From: Massilia sp. ZL223
GTDB taxonomy: Bacteria > Pseudomonadota > Gammaproteobacteria > Burkholderiales > Burkholderiaceae_D
DNA length: 64,000 nt
Direction of reading: 5' to 3'
Assembly: GCF_018119395.1 (NCBI RefSeq)
Contig: NZ_JAGPWD010000025.1
Span: 1-64,000, forward strand
Part shown: positions 49,550-56,814 of the stretch, piece after piece
How positions within the stretch are numbered: position 1 is the stretch's first letter
How the letters are laid out: every line of letters starts with the position of its first letter
The notes under the pieces: model-generated
Seen by the model: the letters and a program-made list of their open reading frames with translations, nothing else
The model's database searches: none
Told to the model about the DNA's origin: nothing
Translations under genes and position numbers: made by a program

Positions 49550-49573
49550 CGGTGCAGCAGGCAGTGTAGCAAA

Positions 49574-51214
49574 TTAACGGCGGCGCGGCGTGAGCACGCT
49601 TGGCAGGGCCTTCGGCAGCGTGTCGGGGAAATCGCGCGAGAAGTGCAGGCCGCGGCTCTCGTGGCGCGACAAGGCGCTGCGCACGATCAGGTGGGCCACC
49701 TCGACCAGGTTGCGCAGCTCCAGCAGGTCCGGCGTGATGCGGAAGTTGCGGTAGTACTCGTCGATCTCCTCCTTGAGCAGCTTGATGCGGTGCATGGCCC
49801 GCTCCAGGCGCTTGGTGGTCCGCACGATGCCCACATAATTCCACATGAAGCGGCGCAGTTCGTCCCAGTTGTGGGCGATCACCACTTCCTCGTCGGCATT
49901 GGTGACGCGGCTTTCGTCCCAGGGCGGCAGCACAGGATTTTCGACCCGGGGCGCGGCCGCGATCTGGTGCGCGCAGGCGCGGCCTACGACCACGCATTCG
50001 AGCAGCGAGTTGCTGGCCAGGCGGTTGGCGCCATGCAGGCCGGTGCAGGCGGTCTCGCCCACCGCGTACAGGCCGGGGATGTCGGTGCGCCCGGCCAGGT
50101 CGGTGACGATGCCGCCGCAGGTGAAGTGCACCGCCGGCACCACGGGAATCGCTTCCTTGGTGATGTCGATGCCCAGCTCCAGGCAGCGCGCGTAGATGGT
50201 CGGGAAGTGTTCCTTGAGGAAGGCCGGATCCTGGTGGCTGATGTCCAGGTGCACGTAATCCAGGCCGCGCTTTTTCATCTCGAAGTCGATGGCGCGTGCG
50301 ACCACGTCGCGCGGGGCCAGTTCGCCGCGTTCGTCGTGGGCCGGCATGAAGCGCGTGCCGGCGGCGGCGCCGGCTTCCGGCGGCAGCTTGAGCAGGCCGC
50401 CTTCGCCGCGGATCGCCTCGGTGATCAGGAAGGACTTGGCGTAAGGGTGGTACAGGCAGGTCGGGTGGAACTGGATGAATTCCATGTTCGACACGCGGCA
50501 GCCGGCGCGCCAGGCCATCGCGATGCCGTCGCCGGTGGCGGTGTCGGGATTCGTGGTGTACAGGTAGACCTTGCCGGCGCCGCCGGTGGCCAGCACGGTG
50601 TGCTCGGCCTCCACGGTGAGCACCTTGCCGTTGCGCTCGTCCTGCACGTACAGGCCGTAGCAGCGCGGCTGTCCGACCAGATGGGGCGCATTGCCCTGGA
50701 TGCCGTTGGCCGTGAGCTTGTCGGAAGTGATGAGGTCGATCGCGCAGTGGTGCTCGAACAGCTCAATGTTCGGATGGGCGCGCACCTTCTGCTCCAGCGT
50801 CACCTGGACGGCGTGGCCGGTGGCGTCGGCGGCGTGAATGATGCGGCGCTGGCTGTGGCCGCCTTCGCGGGTCAGGTGGAAGCCGAGTTCGGCGGTTTCG
50901 TCGCGGGTGAAGGGCACGCCTTGCTCGATCAGCCATTCGATGGCTTCGCGGCCGTGTTCGACGATGTAACGGGTGGCGGCTTCGTCGCACAGCCCGGCGC
51001 CGGCCACCAGGGTATCGGCGATGTGCTGGTCGTGGCTGTCGCCCGAATCGAGCACGGCGGCGATGCCGCCCTGGGCCCAGTTGCTGGCGCCGTCGAGGAG
51101 TTCGCGTTTCGAAATGATCGCAACGCGTTTGGTTTGCGCGAGATGCAGGGCCACCGACAGGCCGGCCAGACCGCTGCCGACAATAGCGACGTCAAATTTC
51201 ATGGCAAATGTCAT
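49574..51214 (-). CDS. nadB: L-aspartate oxidase NadB
   Basis: NadB oxidises L-aspartate to iminoaspartate, the first step of de novo NAD synthesis, with FAD. The 546-residue protein has VAIVGSGLAGLSVALHLAQ, NWAQGGIAAVL, ATGGAGKVYLYTTNPD, the active-site HFTCGGI and GLHGANRLASNSLLE. The C-terminal helical domain is complete. The start could be ATG 51214 or ATG 51202 (MKFDVAIVG); neither has a good ribosome-binding site. It is divergent from the flavin-domain stress protein at 51362. Confidence 0.93.
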   Translation of the reverse strand: MTFAMKFDVAIVGSGLAGLSVALHLAQTKRVAIISKRELLDGASNWAQGGIAAVLDSGDSHDQHIADTLVAGAGLCDEAATRYIVEHGREAIEWLIEQGVPFTRDETAELGFHLTREGGHSQRRIIHAADATGHAVQVTLEQKVRAHPNIELFEHHCAIDLITSDKLTANGIQGNAPHLVGQPRCYGLYVQDERNGKVLTVEAEHTVLATGGAGKVYLYTTNPDTATGDGIAMAWRAGCRVSNMEFIQFHPTCLYHPYAKSFLITEAIRGEGGLLKLPPEAGAAAGTRFMPAHDERGELAPRDVVARAIDFEMKKRGLDYVHLDISHQDPAFLKEHFPTIYARCLELGIDITKEAIPVVPAVHFTCGGIVTDLAGRTDIPGLYAVGETACTGLHGANRLASNSLLECVVVGRACAHQIAAAPRVENPVLPPWDESRVTNADEEVVIAHNWDELRRFMWNYVGIVRTTKRLERAMHRIKLLKEEIDEYYRNFRITPDLLELRNLVEVAHLIVRSALSRHESRGLHFSRDFPDTLPKALPSVLTPRRR

Positions 51215-51361
51215 ATTTGTACAGAGGCATCACTATAGACGATTTGCGCTGGCCGCGTCAGGCCGCCCCCCCCGGCAGCCGGCCGGTTGCGTACGCGGCC
51301 GCACGGAGACGCCCTTGCATCCGGGCTAGCATCGACCCATTCAACACGACGAGGATCCGCC

Positions 51362-51862
51362 ATGTCCAACCACGATACGTCCGCCCACGCCGCCGCGCTG
51401 TCCGACAAGATCGGCTCGATGCGCTTCGCCATGTTCACCTTCCGCGACCAGCATGGCCACCTGGCCAGCCAGCCGATGACCAACCAGCAGGTGGACGGCG
51501 AGGGCGGGCTGTGGTTCTACGTGCGCACCACGACCGCATTGTGGGACAGCATCGCCCACGATCCCGAGGTGAACGTGAGCTTCGCCAACAGCGACGACAG
51601 CACCTATGTGTCGGTCAGCGGCACCGCCGAGCGCGTGGTGGACCGCACCCAGATCCGCGCGCTGTGGAACCCGATGGTCCAGGCCTGGTTCCCGGCCGGT
51701 CCCGAGGACGAGCACGTGGTGCTGGTGCGCGTGGCCCCGCATGCCGCCGAATACTGGGACTCGAACGACAGCAAAATGGTTCGCCTGTTCGCCATGGCCA
51801 AGGCGGCGGTGACCGGCTCGACGCCGGACGTCGATGCCGACCACGGGACCATCCGGCTGTGA
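51362..51862 (+). CDS. pyridoxamine-5'-phosphate-oxidase-like (general stress 26-type) flavin protein
   Basis: This 166-residue protein has the split-barrel fold of PNPOx-like general stress proteins: MRFAMFTFRDQHGHLASQPM, GLWFYVRTTTALWDSI, VNVSFANSDDSTYVSVSG and the tail LVRVAPHAAEYWDSND. These bind flavin but their reaction is not settled. GAGGA precedes the start. It lies between divergent nadB and the downstream pnuC-like gene. Confidence 0.85.
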   Translation: MSNHDTSAHAAALSDKIGSMRFAMFTFRDQHGHLASQPMTNQQVDGEGGLWFYVRTTTALWDSIAHDPEVNVSFANSDDSTYVSVSGTAERVVDRTQIRALWNPMVQAWFPAGPEDEHVVLVRVAPHAAEYWDSNDSKMVRLFAMAKAAVTGSTPDVDADHGTIRL

Positions 51863-51921
51863 TTTCTTGCTGAGGAGTACGTGGTTCGCTTACAGTAGCC
51901 GCTTTTGGACTGGAGCGAACC

Positions 51922-51951
51922 ATGAGCAGATTCTGGCGCCGCGGCGCATGA
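51922..51951 (+). CDS. nine-codon mini-ORF overlapping the pnuC-like start
   Basis: ATG 51922 opens a nine-residue frame (MSRFWRRGA) preceded at good distance by TGGAG (51911-51915). Its TGA overlaps the ATG of the transporter gene (ATGA at 51948-51951). The transporter start itself has no visible ribosome-binding site, so this may be a leader whose translation delivers ribosomes to it. Confidence 0.45.
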   Translation: MSRFWRRGA

Positions 51952-52532
51952 CCGGCCCGCTCGAACTGGCGGCCAACGCGTTCACGGCGGTGGCGATCGT
52001 GCTGGCGGGACGCAACAGCGTCCATACCTGGTGGACCGGGATCGTCGGCTGCACCCTGTTCGGCGTGCTGTTCGCCCAGAACCGCCTGTACGCCGATGTG
52101 CTGCTGCAGGTATTTTTCGTGGCCACCAGCGTGCTCGGGTGGTGGCGCTGGCTGCGCGGCGACCATGGCGCGCCGCTGCCGATCACGCATGCCGGTCTGC
52201 GCACCCTGCTGTGGCTGGCGCCGGCCGGCATCGCGGCCACGGCCGCTTACGGCGCGCTGCTGCACCATTACACGAATGCCTACGCGCCTTTTGTCGATTC
52301 CGCCGTGCTCGTATTCAGCGTTATCGCCCAGCTCCTCATGATGCAAAGGCGCATCGAGAACTGGCCGGTCTGGCTGCTGGTGAACACGGTCGCGGTCCCG
52401 CTTTACTACAGCCGCGAGTTGTACCTGACTTCAGCGCTCTACGTCGGCTTCTGGATCAACGCGATCGTGTCCTGGATCTGGTGGCGCAAGCTGGCCCGCC
52501 GCGAAGCGGCCACTACTGCTGTTACGGGCTGA
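51948..52532 (+). CDS. pnuC: PnuC-family nicotinamide riboside/mononucleotide transporter
   Basis: PnuC facilitates uptake of nicotinamide riboside for NAD salvage. The 194-residue protein has about seven membrane helices and family motifs: ELAANAFTAVAIVLAGRNSVHTWW, WTGIVGCTLFGVLFAQNRLYAD, VLLQVFFVATSVLGWWRWLRG and the C-terminal LYVGFWINAIVSWIWWRKL. ATG 51948 gives the normal family N-terminus. No phosphorylating partner (NadR-like) is visible. Its position beside nadA, nadC and nadB places synthesis and salvage of NAD together. Confidence 0.88.
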   Translation: MTGPLELAANAFTAVAIVLAGRNSVHTWWTGIVGCTLFGVLFAQNRLYADVLLQVFFVATSVLGWWRWLRGDHGAPLPITHAGLRTLLWLAPAGIAATAAYGALLHHYTNAYAPFVDSAVLVFSVIAQLLMMQRRIENWPVWLLVNTVAVPLYYSRELYLTSALYVGFWINAIVSWIWWRKLARREAATTAVTG

Positions 52533-52896
52533 CCGGGGGCAGGTCCCCTTCGTCCTGGTTGCCGCCCGTTTCCGGCGCCCCCAAGCCGGTGGCCGAGCGT
52601 CCGGCCTGGCTGGCGCGGGTGTCCTGGGCGCCGCGATTGATATGGGTCATCGCGCTGTCGGCGGCTTCACCGGCCATGCCGCCTGAGTCGGGTGTCCCGG
52701 CCTCGCCGGTGGGGGCATTCGTGGTTTCGCCGGACTGGTTGCGGGTCAGGCCATCGCCGCCGCTGCCGCCCGTTTCCTGCTGGGTTTCATGGCTGGGCGT
52801 CGCGCCTTGCTGGCCCGAAGTCACGCCGCCGACGCCGATCGTGGTGGACGGATCGTCCTGCCCCGGCGTACCGGGCTGGGATGCGGAAGAAATCAT
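52522..52896 (-). CDS. low-complexity hydrophilic small protein
   Basis: This 124-residue protein is rich in Gly, Ser, Thr, Gln and Asp, without hydrophobic core or signal peptide, and is probably disordered (for example GGVTSGQQGATPSHETQQET). AGGAGG six bases before ATG 52896 shows it is translated. It overlaps the 3' end of the pnuC-like gene by 11 bases (convergent). I do not recognise it; it resembles stress-associated disordered proteins. Confidence 0.6.
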   Translation of the reverse strand: MISSASQPGTPGQDDPSTTIGVGGVTSGQQGATPSHETQQETGGSGGDGLTRNQSGETTNAPTGEAGTPDSGGMAGEAADSAMTHINRGAQDTRASQAGRSATGLGAPETGGNQDEGDLPPVSP

Positions 52897-53015
52897 CGCG
52901 GCCTCCTGTGATGGTGGAGGCCTATTGTCGCGCAGCGATGCGCGCGTCGCTGTCGGCGGGTTGTCGGTAGGGCTGTAGGACCGGGCCGCGCAGGCCCGCG
53001 CTAAGCTCAGCTCAG

Positions 53016-53459
53016 TTAGTTATAGTGCTTGTAGACCGCAGTCTTGCCGCCGTCCTTCACCAGGAGTACATCGTAGGGGTCGCTGCGCGGACCTTCCATG
53101 CCCGGCGAGCCGAGCGGCATCGCCGGCACGGCCAGCCCCACGGCCTTCGGTTTCTCGGCCAGCAGGCGCTTGATCTCGGCGGCCGGCACGTGGCCCTCCA
53201 GCGCGTAGCCCTTCACGCGGCCGGAATGGCAGGAGCCGTATTGTTCGGGGATGCCGAACTTCTGGCGGTAGTCGGACGGATCCTCGACATCCGTGGCCTT
53301 GACCGTGAAGCCATTCGCCTCGAGGTGCTTGACCCATTCCTTGCAGCAGCCGCACATCGAGGTCTTGTACACCTCGATCACCGGCTGGGCGGCGCAGGCG
53401 GCCAGGGGCAGCGCGATCAGCGCGGCGGCGGCCGAATGGATGAAGTAAGGCTTGAACAT
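53016..53459 (-). CDS. DUF411 putative copper-associated lipoprotein
   Basis: DUF411 proteins accompany copper-resistance genes and are thought to bind metal in the periplasm. The 147-residue protein has a signal sequence with a lipobox-like LPLAAC, then VYKTSMCGCCKEWVKHLEANGF, and the later CHSGRVKGYALEGHVPA and AVPAMPLGSPGM. The CGCC motif and the Met-rich end are likely copper sites. ATG 53459 follows AGGAGC. It diverges from the four-helix copper-binding protein gene. Confidence 0.88.
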   Translation of the reverse strand: MFKPYFIHSAAAALIALPLAACAAQPVIEVYKTSMCGCCKEWVKHLEANGFTVKATDVEDPSDYRQKFGIPEQYGSCHSGRVKGYALEGHVPAAEIKRLLAEKPKAVGLAVPAMPLGSPGMEGPRSDPYDVLLVKDGGKTAVYKHYN

Positions 53460-53612
53460 GCTTGCTCCTGTCAATCAAGGATGGTGTTTGCCCGGACGAA
53501 TCGTGCGTAGCCGGTCAGGCTATGGTGCTACGGTATCCGGTTGTGGAAACACGCCGCTACTATACCAGTACGGCCTCTTTTCCGGAGCACAAGCAGCCTG
53601 AAGGAGGGAGAG

Positions 53613-53984
53613 ACGGAACAATCGCATTACAGCACCTGCATCGAAGCCTGCAACCATTGCGCCGACGCCTGCGACATGTGCGCGGCCGCCTGCCTGCGCG
53701 AGGACGATGTGAAGATGATGGCGCGCTGTATTTCGCTGGACATGGACTGCGCCCAATCGTGCCGGCTGGCGGCGAGCGTGATGGCGCGTGGCGGCGAGGC
53801 GGCCCAGGCCGTGTGCAGCGCCTGCGCCGAGGTCTGCGGCAGGTGCGCGGAGGAGTGCGCGAACCACCCCATGCAGCATTGCCAGGAATGCGCGGCGGCC
53901 TGCCGCGAGTGCGCGGTCGAATGCCGCCGCATGGGCGGCATGGCCCTCGGCGCGCCCGGCTATGGCGTCCCGGCGCCGCACTGA
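53613..53984 (+). CDS. four-helix-bundle copper-binding protein with apparent ACG start
   Basis: This 123-residue cysteine-rich protein belongs to the DUF326/four-helix copper-binding family. Cys pairs and triplets recur every few residues (CIEACNHCADACDMCAAACL, CSACAEVCGRCAEECANHP, HCQECAAACRECAVECRRM), enough to bind many Cu(I) ions. In the family Met is followed by about five residues before YxxCIxAC. Here that position is ACG 53613, preceded at ideal spacing (five bases) by AAGGAGG (53601-53607). There is no ATG, GTG or TTG nearby in frame; TTG 53541 lies 24 codons further upstream without such a site. Either ACG is the start, or the codon mutated or was misread. Confidence 0.75.
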   Translation, partial: TEQSHYSTCIEACNHCADACDMCAAACLREDDVKMMARCISLDMDCAQSCRLAASVMARGGEAAQAVCSACAEVCGRCAEECANHPMQHCQECAAACRECAVECRRMGGMALGAPGYGVPAPH

Positions 53985-54020
53985 GCGCTCGGGCCTTCGC
54001 GGCCCCGCGAGGCGGTGTTA

Positions 54021-54040
54021 TACTGTATATAAGTACAGTC
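54021..54040 (+). promoter_or_regulatory. LexA (SOS) box upstream of the recombinase gene
   Basis: TACTGTATATAAGTACAGTC contains CTGT, eight bases, ACAG (54023-54038), the LexA operator form of gamma- and betaproteobacteria, with the AT-rich centre of strong boxes. It overlaps a possible -10 (TATACT, 54019-54024) and ends 15 bases before the ATG of the recombinase. Confidence 0.85.
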
Positions 54041-54055
54041 TTTCATTGCCGCCTC

Positions 54056-55219
54056 ATGCCTGTTTTCCTGCCCATCGATCTCGACCCGCTCCCTGATGAA
54101 GGGCTGGACAAGGCGGCGGCCACGCGACGGGGCAAGAACCTGGGAGCGCATTTCCACGACGAGCCCGCGACCGATGCGCGCAGCGACGCCGAACTGGCGC
54201 GCGAATACATCTCGCACGGCGAACTGAGTCCCAAGTCGATCGCCAACGTCCAGAAGGAGCTCTACCGTTTCCTGACCTGGTGCCGCGAGGAGGCGAAGAA
54301 GAGTTTCCAGCAGCTGAATACCGGGGACCTGAACGCCTACAAGGAGTTCCTCAAGCAGCCACCCGCCGAGTGGATCTCGACCACCAAGTGGCCGCGCAGC
54401 GACCCGCGCTACCGGCCGTTTTCCGGGCCCTTGTCCGACCCGAGCCGGCGCCAGGCGATGATCGCGGTGAAGGGCGTGCTGACCTATGCCGAGCAGACCG
54501 GCTACCTGCGCCGCAATCCGGCGCGCCTGGTGAAGAACGTCCGGGCGCCGCACGCGAGCCGGATCACGCGCTACCTGAGTCCGCAGGCCGTCGCGCTGGC
54601 GCTCGATACGCTGGAGCGGCGCCCGGCCGGCACCGAAGCCGAGCGGCGCCAGCGCGAGCGCGACCGGTTCCTCCTGGTCGCCTTCGCGCAGACGGGCGCG
54701 CGCCTGAACGAGATCGTCGGCGCCCACATGGGCGCCATCTACAGCGAAGGCGACGGGCGCTGGTGGCTGGACGTGATGGGCAAGGGCGCCAAGCCGCGCC
54801 GGCTGCCGGTGCCGCCGGCCATGCTGGCCGCTTACCGCGACTATCGCCGCGCTTTCGGCCTGCTCGAACACACCGGGCGCGCCGACCGCATGCCCCTGGT
54901 CCTGTCGAGCCGCAGCAAGGAGTTCGTGCGCGTCAGCGATGAAGCGGCTTCCGAAGCGCTGAAAGCCGTGTTCCAGGCGGCGGCCGGCGCAGCGGCGGCC
55001 CAGGGCGACGGCGACAGCGCGGCGGCCTTGCGCCAGGCATCGACCCACTGGCTGCGCCACAGCATGCTGACCAACCACGCCAACAACGGGGTGCAGCTGA
55101 AGACCTTGCAGGACACGGCCGGCCACGCCAACATCGCCACCACGGCCGCCTACCTGCACAAGCAGGATCACGAACGCCACGACGAGATCGTGGGCGCGCC
55201 GGGGAAGGGGCTGCTGTAG
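54056..55219 (+). CDS. tyrosine recombinase (site-specific integrase), SOS-controlled
   Basis: This 387-residue recombinase cuts and rejoins DNA through a phosphotyrosine link. It has an N-terminal SAM-like core-binding domain (about 50-165, LSPKSIANVQKELYRFLTWC) and a catalytic domain with the full set: Arg216 in GARLNEI, Lys in MGKGAKPRRL, His331 and Arg334 in HWLRH, His357 in AGHANIATT and nucleophile Tyr366 in AYLHK. No excisionase, phage or transposition gene is near it. The LexA box directly upstream implies induction by DNA damage, as in integrons. Degenerate repeats of about 70 bp begin shortly after its stop. The target site is unknown. Confidence 0.9.
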   Translation: MPVFLPIDLDPLPDEGLDKAAATRRGKNLGAHFHDEPATDARSDAELAREYISHGELSPKSIANVQKELYRFLTWCREEAKKSFQQLNTGDLNAYKEFLKQPPAEWISTTKWPRSDPRYRPFSGPLSDPSRRQAMIAVKGVLTYAEQTGYLRRNPARLVKNVRAPHASRITRYLSPQAVALALDTLERRPAGTEAERRQRERDRFLLVAFAQTGARLNEIVGAHMGAIYSEGDGRWWLDVMGKGAKPRRLPVPPAMLAAYRDYRRAFGLLEHTGRADRMPLVLSSRSKEFVRVSDEAASEALKAVFQAAAGAAAAQGDGDSAAALRQASTHWLRHSMLTNHANNGVQLKTLQDTAGHANIATTAAYLHKQDHERHDEIVGAPGKGLL

Positions 55220-55285
55220 CCGGCCCGGGCTCGGCTGGCGCCTGGCGCTGACGTCACTGCCTCACATTGGCGCCGAGCTGCCGAA

Positions 55286-55600
55286 ATAAGTAACTTGTCG
55301 AGTTGCGGATGGGTCTCGCTTGGATCGAGAGGCGTCACTGACGAGCTCAAGAATTCTGTAACTCGTCGAGTGCCAGATGCCGCTCGCTTGGACGGATATC
55401 GAGCAGGCGCCGCCGCGCCGCCGCAGAACGTAACTTATCGAGTGACAGCCAGCATCCGCCTGGACGGTGGCTCTACCGCTCAGATTCGGTGGTTGCGTAA
55501 CTCGTCGAGTGCCAGAAAGGAGTTGCTCAGACAGGTATCGAGGAGGTACCGCCCGCGGAGCTGCCGTAGTTCTGTAACTCGTCGAGTGACAGACGGCGCT
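55286..55600. repeat. array of five degenerate repeats (67-77 bp) with a conserved 14-bp core
   Basis: The core GTAACTCGTCGAGT (variants GTAACTTG... and GTAACTTA...) occurs at 55290, 55358, 55430, 55497 and 55574, spaced 68, 72, 67 and 77 bases. ACTCG-N-CGAGT makes the core nearly palindromic. Outside the core the units are alignable but diverged. The last unit forms the 3' end of the minus-strand gene at 55527-55805. On the minus strand units read as related peptides (LSLDELQ, LALDELR, LSLDKLR, QLDKLL), so the array may be duplicated gene tails, recombination sites, or both. No other gene is visible between 55220 and 55526. Confidence 0.8.
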
Positions 55601-55805
55601 CGTTCAAGGCGCTAAGGATGGAGGCAAGTTGCTCGGCGTCGGGCTGGATGTAGACGATGCGCTGCTCGAGCTGCTTTTCCCAGTAGGGGGTATAGGGCAC
55701 ATCGGTCTCGGTCATGACCTTTGCATCGAAACTGCCGTCCTGGAGTTCGCCGACCAGCGTGATGCGCGCCGTATCCGGCGTCGTGTTCTTCACCGTAATG
55801 TTCAT
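55527..55805 (-). CDS. small hypothetical protein whose 3' end lies in the repeat array
   Basis: This 92-residue soluble protein (MNITVKNTTPDTARITLVGE at the start) has beta-strand character in the first half and helices in the second. It ends LSALNERRLSLDELQNYGSS and a short flexible tail. The LSLDELQ segment is encoded by the last copy of the 14-bp array core. A GGGAG site precedes ATG 55805. It is convergent with the recombinase gene. Not recognised. Confidence 0.65.
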   Translation of the reverse strand: MNITVKNTTPDTARITLVGELQDGSFDAKVMTETDVPYTPYWEKQLEQRIVYIQPDAEQLASILSALNERRLSLDELQNYGSSAGGTSSIPV

Positions 55806-56041
55806 GCTGCTCCCTTCGAATGATCAGTTCGCATGTGGCCATTGTCCCGCAGGGACAGCCTCGGCGCAAATCGCTGCCGTCATCCGTGCGCGGGTGTTGC
55901 ACCGGCATATTGCGTAAGCACATGGGGGATGCGTCGCGGGCTGCGCGCGGCCCGCGGGTGTCGCCCAAGTTTTTGTGGTCGAGCGCTACGAGCTCCGGCC
56001 GCCAAGCCACGTCCGGGAGGGGAGGGGCCCGGTGCGAAAAC

Positions 56042-56812
56042 TCAGGTCCGTTCGCGTCGCACCGCCCCCGCCAGGTCACCCAGCAGATCGACCGGCAACG
56101 GGAACACGATGGTCGAGGATTTGTCCCCGGCGATCGCGCTCAGCGTTTGCATGTAGCGCAGCTGCATCGCGCCGGGTCGCTGCGACAGTACGTACGCCGC
56201 CTGCTGCAGCTTTTCCGAGGCCTGCAGCTCGCCCTCGGCGTGGATGATCTTGGCGCGCCGTTCCCGTTCGGCCTCGGCCTGCCGCGCGATGGCGCGGATC
56301 ATCGACTCGTCCAGGTCGACGTGCTTGATCTCGACATTGGCGACCTTGATGCCCCACGCGTCCGTCTGAACGTCGAGCACTTGCTGGATGTCCATGTTCA
56401 GCCGCTCGCGCTCGGCCAGCATTTCATCCAGTTCGTGCTTGCCGAGCACGGCCCGCAAGGTGGTCTGGGCCAGCTGGCTCGTGGCTTCCATGAAGTTGGC
56501 GACCTGGATGATGGCCTTGTCCGGATCGACCACGCGAAAATAGATCACCGCGTTGACCTTGACCGAGACGTTGTCGCGCGAGATCACGTCCTGGGTCGGC
56601 ACGTCGAGCACCACGGTGCGCATGTCGACCCGCACCATCTGCTGGAGCACCGGGATGATGATGATCAGGCCGGGACCGCGCACGCCCCAGAAGCGTCCCA
56701 GCTGGAACACCACGCCGCGCTCGTATTCGCGCAGGATGTGGATCGCGGCCGCCAGCAAGCCAAGCACGAGCATCAGCAGGGCGCCGATGCCGATACCGAT
56801 TTCGAACACCAT
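56042..56812 (-). CDS. slipin family (SPFH/band 7) membrane protein
   Basis: Slipins are stomatin-like proteins that form membrane-bound rings and are substrates or partners of NfeD-type proteases. The 256-residue protein has one N-terminal membrane helix ([20 protein letters not shown]), then the SPFH domain ([53 protein letters not shown]) and a C-terminal coiled coil ([23 protein letters not shown]). ATG 56812 is preferred because AAGGAGG lies at good distance; ATG 56818 is too close to it. It follows nfeD by two bases. Confidence 0.9.
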   Translation of the reverse strand: MVFEIGIGIGALLMLVLGLLAAAIHILREYERGVVFQLGRFWGVRGPGLIIIIPVLQQMVRVDMRTVVLDVPTQDVISRDNVSVKVNAVIYFRVVDPDKAIIQVANFMEATSQLAQTTLRAVLGKHELDEMLAERERLNMDIQQVLDVQTDAWGIKVANVEIKHVDLDESMIRAIARQAEAERERRAKIIHAEGELQASEKLQQAAYVLSQRPGAMQLRYMQTLSAIAGDKSSTIVFPLPVDLLGDLAGAVRRERT

Positions 56813-56814
56813 GC

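Noticed and set aside
55168-55350. 60-residue minus-strand gene overlapping the recombinase end
   Set aside because: It has no clear ribosome-binding site, is antisense to the recombinase 3' end, and its start lies in a decayed array unit. It is more likely a remnant.
55286-55600. CRISPR array
   Set aside because: The conserved core is only 14 bases, spacers are not unique but alignable to each other, and no cas genes are near.
55286-55600. Integron attC sites
   Set aside because: The cores do not match the RYYYAAC/GTTRRRY pattern and lack the long imperfect hairpin of attC sites, so only the analogy is kept.
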